A DNA stretch of 40,140 bases from CAJPQU01 sp052170475 (GCA_052170475.1 JBQNAL010000016.1:1-40140); one strand, 5' to 3'; shown: positions 24,025-31,128, counted from the first letter of the stretch. Notes: generated by a model not told the origin, from the letters alone. Numbers and translations: made by a program.

Positions 24025-24047
24025 AAACCGCCGACTCGTAGTACAAT
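24019..24047 (+). promoter_or_regulatory. Promoter of tRNA-Pro
   Basis: TTTACA (24019-24024), 17-bp spacer, TACAAT (24042-24047). It places the start a few nucleotides before the tRNA 5' end at 24057. Confidence 0.7.
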
Positions 24048-24056
24048 ACAGTTCGT

Positions 24057-24133
24057 CGGGGCGTAGCCCAGCTTGGTAGAGCGCTTCCTTGGGGTGGAAG
24101 AGGCCGTGGGTTCAAATCCCGCCGCTCCGACCA
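24057..24133 (+). tRNA. tRNA-Pro (anticodon GGG)
   Basis: 77 nt. The acceptor stem CGGGGCG pairs with CGCTCCG (one G-U). D arm is TAGCCCAGCTTGGTAGAGC, anticodon arm CTTCC-TTGGGGT-GGAAG with GGG at positions 34-36, T arm GTGGGTTCAAATCCCGC. Discriminator A is followed by an encoded CCA. It reads CCC (and CCU) codons. Confidence 0.95.
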
Positions 24134-24155
24134 ATACCTTTATTTGTCCGTTTCC

Positions 24156-24194
24156 GGGGGTTGTTTAGGTGCATCTAAACAGCCTCCTTTTTTT
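24156..24194 (+). terminator. Terminator after tRNA-Pro
   Basis: GGGGGTTGTTTAG pairs with CTAAACAGCCTCC (two G-U pairs), followed by seven T. It is a near-duplicate of the hairpin at 24547-24583, including flanking TTTATTT...CCGTT on the 5' side. Confidence 0.85.
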
Positions 24195-24319
24195 GTCCCT
24201 ATATTAGTTCCGATAACTCAACGTATAGGACTTAGATCCCTTTGTGCGGCTTCGAGTTTTTGATGTCTTGGGGCGCCAGTTATCCTTTAGGCCGAAGGAA
24301 AGGAAGCGGTAGCTCTCCC
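24195..24319. other. Intergenic stretch without a recognised gene
   Basis: No credible ORF or RNA was found. The minus strand has an open frame reading YRFLSFGLKDNWRPKTSKTR without a start codon or recognisable family; it may be a gene relic. The stretch separates tRNA-Pro and its terminator from the antitoxin RNA promoter. Confidence 0.3.
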
Positions 24320-24348
24320 TTGCAAAGTACGCCGGTGTCTGCTAAAAT
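24320..24348 (+). promoter_or_regulatory. Promoter of the antisense antitoxin RNA
   Basis: TTGCAA (24320-24325), 17-bp spacer, TAAAAT (24343-24348). It drives transcription toward the 3' end of the convergent small toxin gene. Confidence 0.7.
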
Positions 24349-24354
24349 AAAGAA

Positions 24355-24451
24355 AAAGAGGAAACCACCGCAAGGCGTCTACCTCTTCACGTAAACTTTG
24401 GTTTAAGGACTAAACCGCCATCTTTGAGAGAGGGGCGGTTAGTTCTTTTTT
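24355..24451 (+). ncRNA. Antisense antitoxin RNA of a type I toxin-antitoxin locus (RatA/SR4 type)
   Basis: Predicted transcript of about 100 nt from the TTGCAA-17-TAAAAT promoter to a terminator in which AACCGCC (24413-24419) pairs with GGCGGTT (24434-24440), followed by TTCTTTTTT. It is fully complementary to the 3' untranslated region and last codon of the minus-strand toxin gene. A second hairpin near its 5' end (24359-24388, AGAGG...CCTCT) has, on the minus strand, a T-rich tail and is the likely toxin mRNA terminator. This 3'-overlapping convergent layout is that of txpA/RatA and bsrG/SR4 pairs. Confidence 0.65.
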
Positions 24452-24510
24452 ATGGCTATGATGAACCCGGTAGCGAGTACTAAGAAAAGAAGTACGTGGT
24501 ACAAAGTCAT
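24439..24510 (-). CDS. Small hydrophobic type I toxin peptide (holin-like/TxpA-like)
   Basis: A 23-residue ORF from ATG 24510, preceded by AAAGGGGGTGGGCTT (a good ribosome site 7-8 bp away). The peptide starts MTLYHVLLFLVLATG, continues as one hydrophobic membrane helix, and ends with the basic tail AIKKN. This matches the shape of the putative holin-like type I toxins of Firmicutes (MTxYExLxLMI... then Lys/Asn-rich end), though it is shorter than most (about 30 residues). The GGCGG/CCGCC hairpin directly after the stop codon is also typical of these loci. It would insert in the membrane when the antisense RNA is lost. Confidence 0.65.
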   Translation of the reverse strand: MTLYHVLLFLVLATGFIIAIKKN

Positions 24511-24546
24511 AAGCCCACCCCCTTTCCCTTTATTTACCCGTTCTCT

Positions 24547-24583
24547 GGAGGTGTTCAGTGGCAGATGAACAGCCTCCTTTTTT
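24547..24583. repeat. Hairpin, second copy of the tRNA-terminator-like element
   Basis: GGAGGTGTTCA pairs with TGAACAGCCTCC (with one bulged base), followed by TTTTTT on the plus strand. About 60 bp are similar to 24140-24205. On the minus strand it would lie in the toxin mRNA leader, where GGAGG in the stem may act in structure-based control. On the plus strand its T-run overlaps the -35 box of the next gene. Confidence 0.6.
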
Positions 24584-24610
24584 GCTCCCTGTGGGGAAGT
24601 ATGATATAAT
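24582..24610 (+). promoter_or_regulatory. Promoter of the CNNM/CorC gene
   Basis: TTGCTC (24582-24587), 17-bp spacer, TATAAT (24605-24610). The leader to the TTG start is about 30 nt. Confidence 0.7.
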
Positions 24611-24647
24611 TTGAACAAGATTACAGTGCGTTTTGGAGGTCGTTTTT

Positions 24648-25976
24648 TTGGACGTTTTTGCCGTCGCCGGGAATTTTCTGCTGATCCTTTTTCTCATTGC
24701 CCTCAACGGTTTTTTTGTGGCGGCGGAGTTCACCATCGTCAAGGTGCGCGCCTCAAAATTGGAAGAACTCATCGCCGAGGGTAGCCGTCAGGCTCGCTAT
24801 GCGAAGAAGCTCACGGAGCACATGGATGTCTCCCTTTCCGTGACGCAGCTCGGCATCACGCTCGCGTCTTTGGGGCTTGGTTGGGTGGGAGAGCCGTTTT
24901 TGGCGGGGCTTCTCCGCCCGTGGCTGGCTCTCCTAGGGATTACCGGCGCGTTGGTGGACACCATTGCGTTTACGACAGCTTTTTCCGCTATCACGGCGGC
25001 GCATATCATTTTGGGTGAGCTGGCGCCGAAGAATCTGTCCATTCAGAATCCGCTCAAGATCCTTTTGGTCATCGCGCTCCCCCTGCTCCTTTTTCAGCGT
25101 CTCACGTATCCCTTTGTTTGGGCGCTCAATCATGTCGCCAACTGGACGATTCGGCTCTTCGGTTTTTCGGTGACGACGGAGGCGGAGGCCGCTCATTCAG
25201 AGGAGGAGATACGTCTCCTCATGGCGGAGAGTCGGCGCCAAGGGTACATCGGAAAAACAGAATACGATTTCGTGGATAACGTGTTCGATTTCTCCGAGAA
25301 GGAAGTGCGGGACATCATGACGCCGCGCACGGATATGATCTGTCTGTATCTGGAAAACAGCGCCGAGAAAAATATTCACATCGCCCTCGAAGAGCGCATG
25401 ACCCGCTATCCCCTCTGCCGAGAGGATAAGGATAACATCGTGGGCTTCATTCACATCAAGGATCTCTTGGATCCCCTCTGTCAGGGACGGCAGCCGAATC
25501 TGCGCAGCATGGCGCGCCGGGTCTTGGTGGTGCCGGAGACGATGGCGGTGAGTCGCCTCTTGAAAACGATGCAGCAAAAGCGCGCCCAGCTTGCCATCGT
25601 GGTGGACGAATACGGTGGTACGGCGGGGATGGCGACCATCGAGGATGTGGTGGAGGAGATCGTGGGGGACATCCAGGACGAGTTCGATCAGGAGCGCCCC
25701 GTGGTGGAGCGGCGGGGACCGCGGCTCTACTCCGTGGATGCAAAACTCCTCTTGGAGGAGGTCAACGATATTTTGGAGCTTCACATCGAGGCGGAAAACG
25801 TGGAGACGATTGGGGGGTGGCTCTACGCGCACGTGGATTCACCGCCCCGAGTCGGGCAGCGCATGTCCGAGGACGGGAACGCTTTTTTCGTGGAAGAGAC
25901 GGAAAATCTTCGCATCACTCGGGTACTCATCAAAGTCGCCCGGGAGCTTCAGGAGGAGCATGAGGAAATTCAATGA
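24648..25976 (+). CDS. CNNM/CorC (hemolysin C-like) membrane protein with CBS pair
   Basis: 442 residues from TTG 24648, which has GGAGG 8 bp upstream; a TTG at 24633 lies before the site and is unlikely. The N-terminal DUF21/CNNM domain (about 1-185) has four membrane segments with the family motifs LNGFFVAAEFTIVKVR and ITAAHIILGELAPKN. It is followed by a CBS pair (about 210-330: VRDIMTPRTDMICL, VDEYGGTAGMATIEDVVEEIVGDI) and a CorC/HlyC transporter-associated domain (about 350-435). Homologues are implicated in Mg2+ (and Co2+) efflux with ATP-Mg sensing by the CBS domains. The hemolysin label is historical. Confidence 0.92.
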   Translation: MDVFAVAGNFLLILFLIALNGFFVAAEFTIVKVRASKLEELIAEGSRQARYAKKLTEHMDVSLSVTQLGITLASLGLGWVGEPFLAGLLRPWLALLGITGALVDTIAFTTAFSAITAAHIILGELAPKNLSIQNPLKILLVIALPLLLFQRLTYPFVWALNHVANWTIRLFGFSVTTEAEAAHSEEEIRLLMAESRRQGYIGKTEYDFVDNVFDFSEKEVRDIMTPRTDMICLYLENSAEKNIHIALEERMTRYPLCREDKDNIVGFIHIKDLLDPLCQGRQPNLRSMARRVLVVPETMAVSRLLKTMQQKRAQLAIVVDEYGGTAGMATIEDVVEEIVGDIQDEFDQERPVVERRGPRLYSVDAKLLLEEVNDILELHIEAENVETIGGWLYAHVDSPPRVGQRMSEDGNAFFVEETENLRITRVLIKVARELQEEHEEIQ

Positions 25977-26037
25977 ATGGGCATGGTTTGCCTTTGGTGA
26001 TAGATGGGTGTTATCGTGGGCGTAGGGAGGCATCGAT

Positions 26038-26415
26038 ATGCGGTTTTCTTTTGTGCATAATAGTATTCACGTGCTGGATCTGGAGCGTTCTTTGTCCTTT
26101 TATGCGGAAGCCTTGGGGCTTCGGGAGGTTCGCCGGCGGGAGGTGCGCGGCAAAACGCTCGTGTACTTGAGCGATGGCCATGCAGGGCATGAACTGGAGC
26201 TGATCCACGTCACCGACCGCACTGCGCCCTATGATTTGGGGGAAAATGAATTTCACTTGGCCTTTGCCGTGGATAATTTTGCGGCGGCACATATGCTGCA
26301 CGAGCAAATGCAGTGTGTCTGCCACGAAAATCCAGAGCGGGAGATTTATTTCATCAGCGATCCCGACGGGTATTGGGTGGAAATTTTGCCGTCGGATCAC
26401 GACAGTCTGCGCTGA
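26038..26415 (+). CDS. VOC-superfamily protein (glyoxalase I/lactoylglutathione lyase-like)
   Basis: 125 residues with the glyoxalase I start FVHNSIHVLDLERSLSFYAEALGL (metal His11), GHELELIHV (Glu about 56), NEFHLAFAV (His about 77) and DPDGYWVEILP (Glu about 119). The four metal ligands fit a GloA-like enzyme that isomerises the methylglyoxal-thiol hemithioacetal. Substrate specificity across VOC proteins varies. The ribosome site TAGGGAGG is strong. It sits 61 bp after the CNNM gene and 12 bp before a hexokinase; pairing a methylglyoxal detoxifier with a glucose kinase is sensible but inferential. Confidence 0.85.
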   Translation: MRFSFVHNSIHVLDLERSLSFYAEALGLREVRRREVRGKTLVYLSDGHAGHELELIHVTDRTAPYDLGENEFHLAFAVDNFAAAHMLHEQMQCVCHENPEREIYFISDPDGYWVEILPSDHDSLR

Positions 26416-26427
26416 GCGGGGCGCGTC

Positions 26428-27702
26428 ATGGGCTGGGACGAGAAGAAAGCGGAATGGGCGCGGGAAGCCTTCGCTCTGCCGCGCCGAGAGATGGACGCGG
26501 TGGCACGGCGTTTTCAAGGGGCGATCGGGCAGGGGCTTTCGGGTAAAGAAAGCTCCCTGCGGCTTTTGCCCGCTTACGTCGGGCTTCCCACAGGGGAGGA
26601 GACCGGCGATTTTTTGACGGTGGATTTCGGCGGCACCAACGTCCGGGCGGCGAAGGTGCGCCTTTTTGGGGGCGGTCGCTGTGCGGTGACAGCGCGCGTG
26701 GAAAAGCCCCTGCGCCTTTTGGGAGAGTACGATTTTACGGGAAAGGATACCTCCGCTGCGGCGCTGTTTGGCGTTTTGGCTGATTTGGTGGGGGAGGCGG
26801 CAGGAGGCGACCGAGAAAGACCATACCGATTGGGGCATACCTTTTCCTTTCCCTCCCTCCAGGAGACGCTGACGGATGCACGGCTCATCCAGTGGACGAA
26901 GGAATTTTCTGTCAGCGGCGTGGAAGGGGCATGGGTGAACACCCTTCTGTTTGAGGCATTAGCGGCGAGGGGGTTTTCCAATCTTCGCCCCGTGTCGGTG
27001 ATCAATGATACGGTGGCGGTTCTCCTCTCGGCGGCTTATCAGATGCCGGGGACGTTCATCGGCGCGATCTACGCTACGGGTCACAATACCTGCTATTATG
27101 AAACTTCCCCGGGAATGCGGTCCCCCACCATTTTGAATTTGGAGTCCGGCGGCTTTTCCGATGTGGAGCAAAATGTCTATGATCGGCGGCTTGACGCGGC
27201 CTCGGAACGGCCGGGGGCGCAGCGCTTGGAGAAAATGACGGCAGGGCGGTATTTGGGGACGCTGTACGCCTTGGCCTTAGCCGATATTTTGTCCTTGGAC
27301 GAGCCGCCGTCTTTTAGCGCCCTCGATTTGGCGGCGGTGGTTTCCGGCGATTCGGCGGCGAGGGCAAAACTGGAGGCGCTTGCTGGAGAATCCTTGACGG
27401 AACGTGCTTTGGCGCAGGCGGTGGAACTCGCGGCGGCGATTGCCGGACGGTCGGCGGGGCTGGTGGCGGCGTCTTTTGCCGGTATCCTGCGCCATCGGGC
27501 GGCGGAACGCATGGCGCCGTCGCGCTGCATCGCGGTGGAAGGCTCTTTATACGAGAAGTTCCCCGGGCTTTCGGTGACGGTTTCCCGCGCGCTGACGATT
27601 TTCCTTCAGGGGAGCGGTATCGCGCCGCCGTCGGTCTGCCTCGTGCGCGGTGGGGCGACCATCGGCGCGGCTCTTTCGGCGGCGATGGCAGAGGAGGCGT
27701 GA
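26428..27702 (+). CDS. Hexokinase, eukaryotic-type (actin-fold ATPase)
   Basis: 424 residues. It follows the eukaryotic hexokinase plan rather than bacterial Glk/ROK: RLLPAYVGLPTGEETGDFLTVDFGGTN (phosphate-1 loop, Asp66), LGHTFSFPSLQ (residues 135-145; hexokinase LGFTFSFP), an IQWTKEF sugar segment (hexokinase LIxWTKGF), SVINDTVAVLL (catalytic Asp194), ATGHNTCYYE (adenosine loop) and a C-terminal VEGSLYEKFPG segment. The NxEWG motif is NLESGGF here. It phosphorylates glucose or a related hexose with ATP in the cytosol. The start ATG 26428 has a weak GCGGGGCG site. It overlaps or abuts the next gene, so an operon is likely. Confidence 0.88.
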   Translation: MGWDEKKAEWAREAFALPRREMDAVARRFQGAIGQGLSGKESSLRLLPAYVGLPTGEETGDFLTVDFGGTNVRAAKVRLFGGGRCAVTARVEKPLRLLGEYDFTGKDTSAAALFGVLADLVGEAAGGDRERPYRLGHTFSFPSLQETLTDARLIQWTKEFSVSGVEGAWVNTLLFEALAARGFSNLRPVSVINDTVAVLLSAAYQMPGTFIGAIYATGHNTCYYETSPGMRSPTILNLESGGFSDVEQNVYDRRLDAASERPGAQRLEKMTAGRYLGTLYALALADILSLDEPPSFSALDLAAVVSGDSAARAKLEALAGESLTERALAQAVELAAAIAGRSAGLVAASFAGILRHRAAERMAPSRCIAVEGSLYEKFPGLSVTVSRALTIFLQGSGIAPPSVCLVRGGATIGAALSAAMAEEA

Positions 27703-27704
27703 GG

Positions 27705-28604
27705 GTGGAGTTTTCGCGGTATCTCTCCCCGCGCGGGAAGGGGATCGTGTACGCGCTTTTGGGCGGAAGCCTGTGGGGCGTCGGCGGCGTGGCCGGGGAG
27801 TACCTCTTGGTGGACAGAGGGGTATCGGCGGCGTGGCTGACCTCCACCCGGCTTCTTCTCGGCGGATTTCTTCTCTTAGCGGCAGAGGCTCTTAGAAAAA
27901 GGCGTCTGCCTTTTTCCATTTGGCAGGAACCGGGGCTTTGTCAAAGCCTTTTTCTTTTTGGCCTCTTGGGTCTTTTAGCGACGCAGTACAGCTACTTTGC
28001 CGCCATCAAGGACAGCAACGCGCCGACGGCGACCATCCTGCAGCTGCTCAATCCCCTCCTCATCCTCGGTTGGTACTGTCTGAAGGGAAGGCGTCGGCCG
28101 CGCGGGCGGGAGGTCTTATGTATGCTCGGCGCCCTCTGGGGCGTGATTTGCCTCGTCACCCGCGGCGATTTCGGGACGCTGGCGATTTCCGGGGCGGCGC
28201 TCTTCTGGGGGCTGTTGTCGGCGGGGGCGGCGGCGGTCTATACGATTCAGCCGCGGCACATGATCACGCACCATGGCACACTGCTGATCGTCGGTTGGGG
28301 GATGATGGTGGGGGGGTTGTGCTTTTTGCCACTGGCGCAGCCGTGGACGGAAGCCGTGCCGGGGGATGTTGCCTTTTGGGGCGCGTACGCGTTCGTTATT
28401 ATTTTTGGTACGGTGCTGGCCTTTTCTTTGTACTTAGTGAGTACCACTTACATTGCGCCGGCGGAGACCAGCCTCTTGGGCGCGGTGGAGCCGGTGGTAT
28501 CGGTGCTGTGCTCCCTGTGGCTCTTTTCGTTCCTCTTGAACGGGTGGGAACTTTTCGGCATGGCGCTTATTTTGGTCACCGTGATCGCGGTGACGAGGGG
28601 GTAG
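27705..28604 (+). CDS. EamA/DMT-family transporter (RhaT/YdcZ-like)
   Basis: 299 residues with about ten transmembrane helices in two EamA repeats: the first (about 12-140) begins GIVYALLGGSLWGVGGVAGEYLL, and the second (about 150-295) ends with TSLLGAVEPVVSVLCSLWLF, the characteristic EamA Pro-Glu-x-x segment. Start chosen at GTG 27705, which has GAGGAGG 7 bp upstream; a GTG at 27699 is in frame but too close to the site. It exports or imports small metabolites or amino acids; substrate unknown. cas3 begins 55 bp later with no terminator seen between, so read-through into cas3 is possible. Confidence 0.9.
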   Translation: MEFSRYLSPRGKGIVYALLGGSLWGVGGVAGEYLLVDRGVSAAWLTSTRLLLGGFLLLAAEALRKRRLPFSIWQEPGLCQSLFLFGLLGLLATQYSYFAAIKDSNAPTATILQLLNPLLILGWYCLKGRRRPRGREVLCMLGALWGVICLVTRGDFGTLAISGAALFWGLLSAGAAAVYTIQPRHMITHHGTLLIVGWGMMVGGLCFLPLAQPWTEAVPGDVAFWGAYAFVIIFGTVLAFSLYLVSTTYIAPAETSLLGAVEPVVSVLCSLWLFSFLLNGWELFGMALILVTVIAVTRG

Positions 28605-28659
28605 GGGATGCGCGGGAGAAGGGATATAGATTTTTCGGAAACGAAGGGAGCGAAGAGAA

Positions 28660-30915
28660 ATGACGACAGAGGTTTGTTATCTGGCGCATGTAGAGGAAGA
28701 GACGGGGCGCGAGCAGCGCTTGCGCGATCATTTGACCGGCGTTGCCGAACTTTCGGGGGGCTTCGCCGCTGCCTTTGGGGAAGAGGCGGCGGGGCGAGCC
28801 TTGGGGATGTATCACGACATCGGCAAGTATTCGCGGGCGTTTCAGGACTATCTTCGTGCCGATGAGGCGGAAAAGAAAAAGCGTCGGGGGCGTATCGACC
28901 ATTCGACGGCCGGGGCGCAGGAATTTTGGAAGCTGCGGAGTGGAGCGGGCGAGACGCGCCCTATGCGACAACTGCGGCAGACGATGGCGCTCATGATGGC
29001 GTCCTGTGTCGCGGGTCATCACGGCGGCATTCCGAACATGGGGACAAATGTCGATGGTGATGGCGAGGGAACCCTTGCCGCCCGGCTGAAAAAGTCGGAA
29101 TTGCCCGATTACAGCACGTATCAAGGGGAAGTGCCAGCGCCAGTTTTGCCGATGTCAGATTTGGCGCGGCAAGTGGGCGCATCGCCATTGCCCTCGATGG
29201 TGTATACGCGAATGTTGTTTTCCTGCTTGGTGGATGCAGATTTTTTGGACACGGAGCGCTTTATGGCGGGGGGCGAGGTGGGGCGCGAGGGCTTTCCCGC
29301 GATGGAAACCTTGTTGGAGCGATTTACGAAAGGGCTAAGCGAAAAGTTTGCCCCGCCGGAGACGGAGGAGGCACGGCAAAAGCTCGATACCCCCATCAAT
29401 CGAAAACGACGGGAACTCCTGCGAGAGAGCATCGCGGCGGGAGAGGCGGCCGCGGGTAATCTCTACCGCATGACCGTGCCCACGGGGGGAGGGAAGACGA
29501 TTTCATCCTTGGCCTTTGCCCTCCACTATGCCGTTCATGCGAAAAAAACGCGGCGGCGCATCATCTATGTTATTCCCTATACGAGTATCATCGAGCAGAA
29601 TGCGGCGGTGTTTCGGGAACTTTTGGGCGAGGACAGCGTCGTCGAACACCATCAGAACGTGGCGTATGACGACACGCAAGACAGCGACATGAACCGGCGG
29701 CGTTTGGCGACGGAGAACTGGGACGCGCCTCTTATCGTGACGACAAGCGTCCAGTTTTTTGAGTCACTCTTTTCCAATCGCCCCTCGAAATGCCGCAAAC
29801 TGCACAATTTGGCGGAGAGCATCGTGATTTTCGATGAGGCGCAGATGCTGCCGCTGAACTATCTGCGGCCTTCCATGGCGGCCATCGAGGAACTCGTGCG
29901 CCGTTACGACTGCACGGCGGTACTCTGCACGGCAACCCAGCCACCGCTGGAGCAGTTTTTTTCGGCGGATATGCGCCCCATTGAGATATGCCCTGCTGTC
30001 ATGGAGAATGCGGCGCTGTTCCGGCGCACCCATATCGAGCTCTTCGGAGAACCGATGACGGAAGAAGCGATCGCCAGGGAACTGGCTTCCTACGAGCAGG
30101 TGCTTTGCATCGTCAACGTCAAAAAGACAGCGCAAAGGCTCTTTGATTTACTGGCGGAAGAGGACGGCGTGTACCACTTGTCCACGAACCTTTATCCCGT
30201 GCATCGGGAGAAGGTATTAGAAGAGATTCGCGCGCGGTTGCGCGAAGGAAAATCTTGCCGCGTCCTTTCCACCAGTTTGGTGGAAGCGGGGGTGGATCTC
30301 GATTTCCCGGCGGTTTACCGGGAGATCAACGGTCTCGACAGCATCGTGCAGGCGGCGGGGCGCTGCAACCGCGAGGGAAACATCGAGATGGGCGGGACGG
30401 TGAAGGTGTTCTCTTTGGAGAAAACCGCCTCCGCGGTGCAGCTTCCCGCTGGCCTTACAAGGCTCGTAGCACGAGAGTACGGGGCGGATTTGACGAGTCC
30501 CGTGGCGATTACGCGCTATTTTAGGGAGCTTTACGATACCAGTGGAGATGCGTGGCTGGATAAAAAGGGAATCATGGAAAAGACGGCAGAATATGCCTTT
30601 TCTGATATTGCGAAAGATTTTCGCATCATTGAAGATCGGACGCGGTCGATTTTCATCCCCGAGACAGAAGAAGCATGTGCCTTGCTGGGGAGATTGGAGC
30701 GGGGAGAGAGGTCGCGGGCGCTTTTGCGGCAGGCGGGGCGCTATATGGTGCAGGTCTATCATGGCACGGCGTCGTCGCCGTTCGCCCTTTTATCCGCACA
30801 GGGAAAGCTGCGGATGATCGATGGGGAATTGGCCGTTCTCACCGATCTGTCCGCCTACGATGCGAACAAAGGCTTGCTGTCCAATGTCGGCGAAGGCGAA
30901 GGGCTGTTTTGTTAA
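28660..30915 (+). CDS. cas3: CRISPR-associated helicase-nuclease Cas3 (type I-C)
   Basis: 751 residues. N-terminal HD nuclease: His24, His52-Asp53 (YHDIGKYS), His81 (DHSTAGA), His120-His121 (AGHHGG) and VDADFLDTE. The SF2 helicase has Walker A PTGGGKT (274-280), DEAQ (392-395), TATQP (424-428) and motif VI region IVQAAGRCNREG. It is recruited by target-bound Cascade to nick and degrade DNA. It is separated from the remaining cas genes by a strong terminator and a 253-bp regulatory gap, so its expression is independent of the cas5-cas2 operon. No own promoter is obvious; cotranscription with the EamA gene is possible. Confidence 0.96.
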   Translation: MTTEVCYLAHVEEETGREQRLRDHLTGVAELSGGFAAAFGEEAAGRALGMYHDIGKYSRAFQDYLRADEAEKKKRRGRIDHSTAGAQEFWKLRSGAGETRPMRQLRQTMALMMASCVAGHHGGIPNMGTNVDGDGEGTLAARLKKSELPDYSTYQGEVPAPVLPMSDLARQVGASPLPSMVYTRMLFSCLVDADFLDTERFMAGGEVGREGFPAMETLLERFTKGLSEKFAPPETEEARQKLDTPINRKRRELLRESIAAGEAAAGNLYRMTVPTGGGKTISSLAFALHYAVHAKKTRRRIIYVIPYTSIIEQNAAVFRELLGEDSVVEHHQNVAYDDTQDSDMNRRRLATENWDAPLIVTTSVQFFESLFSNRPSKCRKLHNLAESIVIFDEAQMLPLNYLRPSMAAIEELVRRYDCTAVLCTATQPPLEQFFSADMRPIEICPAVMENAALFRRTHIELFGEPMTEEAIARELASYEQVLCIVNVKKTAQRLFDLLAEEDGVYHLSTNLYPVHREKVLEEIRARLREGKSCRVLSTSLVEAGVDLDFPAVYREINGLDSIVQAAGRCNREGNIEMGGTVKVFSLEKTASAVQLPAGLTRLVAREYGADLTSPVAITRYFRELYDTSGDAWLDKKGIMEKTAEYAFSDIAKDFRIIEDRTRSIFIPETEEACALLGRLERGERSRALLRQAGRYMVQVYHGTASSPFALLSAQGKLRMIDGELAVLTDLSAYDANKGLLSNVGEGEGLFC

Positions 30916-30919
30916 ACAT

Positions 30920-30966
30920 GCGAGGGCGGGGAGATCGTAACATCTCCCCGCCCTCGCGGTCTTTCT
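30920..30966 (+). terminator. cas3 terminator; also 3' hairpin of the opposite-strand crRNA-like RNA
   Basis: Perfect 16-bp stem GCGAGGGCGGGGAGAT / ATCTCCCCGCCCTCGC with a 6-nt loop, followed on the plus strand by GGTCTTTCTT. It starts 5 bp after the cas3 stop. On the minus strand the same hairpin lies at the end of the predicted regulatory RNA but has only a poor T tail. Confidence 0.85.
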
Positions 30967-31025
30967 TATATCCAACCATAAATTTCAACCCACGCACGCT
31001 AATGGTACTCGTGCGACTCTATCCA
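30920..31025 (-). ncRNA. crRNA-like cas-regulating RNA (CreR-type) with pseudo-repeat and guide
   Basis: Predicted minus-strand transcript from about 31025. Elements in order: a CRISPR-repeat-like segment (31017 to 30982, 36 nt) that begins GTCGCAC, forms a CGCACG/CGTGCG stem and ends GTGGGTTGAAAT, against GTGGATTGAAAT in the array repeat. Next is a 24-nt guide-like segment (30981 to 30958) beginning TTATGGTTGGATATAA, then the 16-bp GC hairpin (30957 to 30920). The guide matches a TTC-flanked site at 31129-31144 just before cas5 in 14 of its first 16 positions. It should be processed by Cas5c and loaded into Cascade to repress the cas operon without enough pairing for cleavage. The RNA and its function are inferred; the sequence elements are directly visible. 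Confidence 0.75.
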
Positions 31026-31031
31026 TCAGGA

Positions 31032-31060
31032 ATTTTAGTATGAGCAAGGGTTTTTGTCAA
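31032..31060 (-). promoter_or_regulatory. Promoter of the crRNA-like RNA
   Basis: On the minus strand: TTGACA (complement of 31055-31060), exactly 17 bp, TAAAAT (complement of 31032-31037). It is among the best sigma-A promoters in the window. The start is expected near 31025, about 8 nt before the pseudo-repeat. Confidence 0.8.
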
Positions 31061-31087
31061 ATTTGTCGTAAGTGTAATAAAACGGTA

Positions 31088-31116
31088 TTGACGAAATGAA
31101 AATATCATGATAAATT
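31088..31116 (+). promoter_or_regulatory. Promoter of the cas5-cas8c-cas7-cas4-cas1-cas2 operon
   Basis: TTGACG (31088-31093), 17-bp spacer, TAAATT (31111-31116). The start would be near 31123, about 45 nt before the cas5 ATG. It is face-to-face (divergent, 28 bp between -35 boxes) with the crRNA-like RNA promoter. Confidence 0.6.
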
Positions 31117-31128
31117 GGTTATGGGAAT

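Noticed and set aside
23952..24134. Minus-strand ORF starting MVGAAGFEPTASSTPRKRS
   Set aside because: It is the reverse complement of the tRNA-Pro gene read through; a well-known spurious annotation.
24195..24319. Minus-strand open frame YRFLSFGLKDNWRPKTSKTR
   Set aside because: No start codon, ribosome site or recognisable family; not enough to call a gene or a transposase relic.
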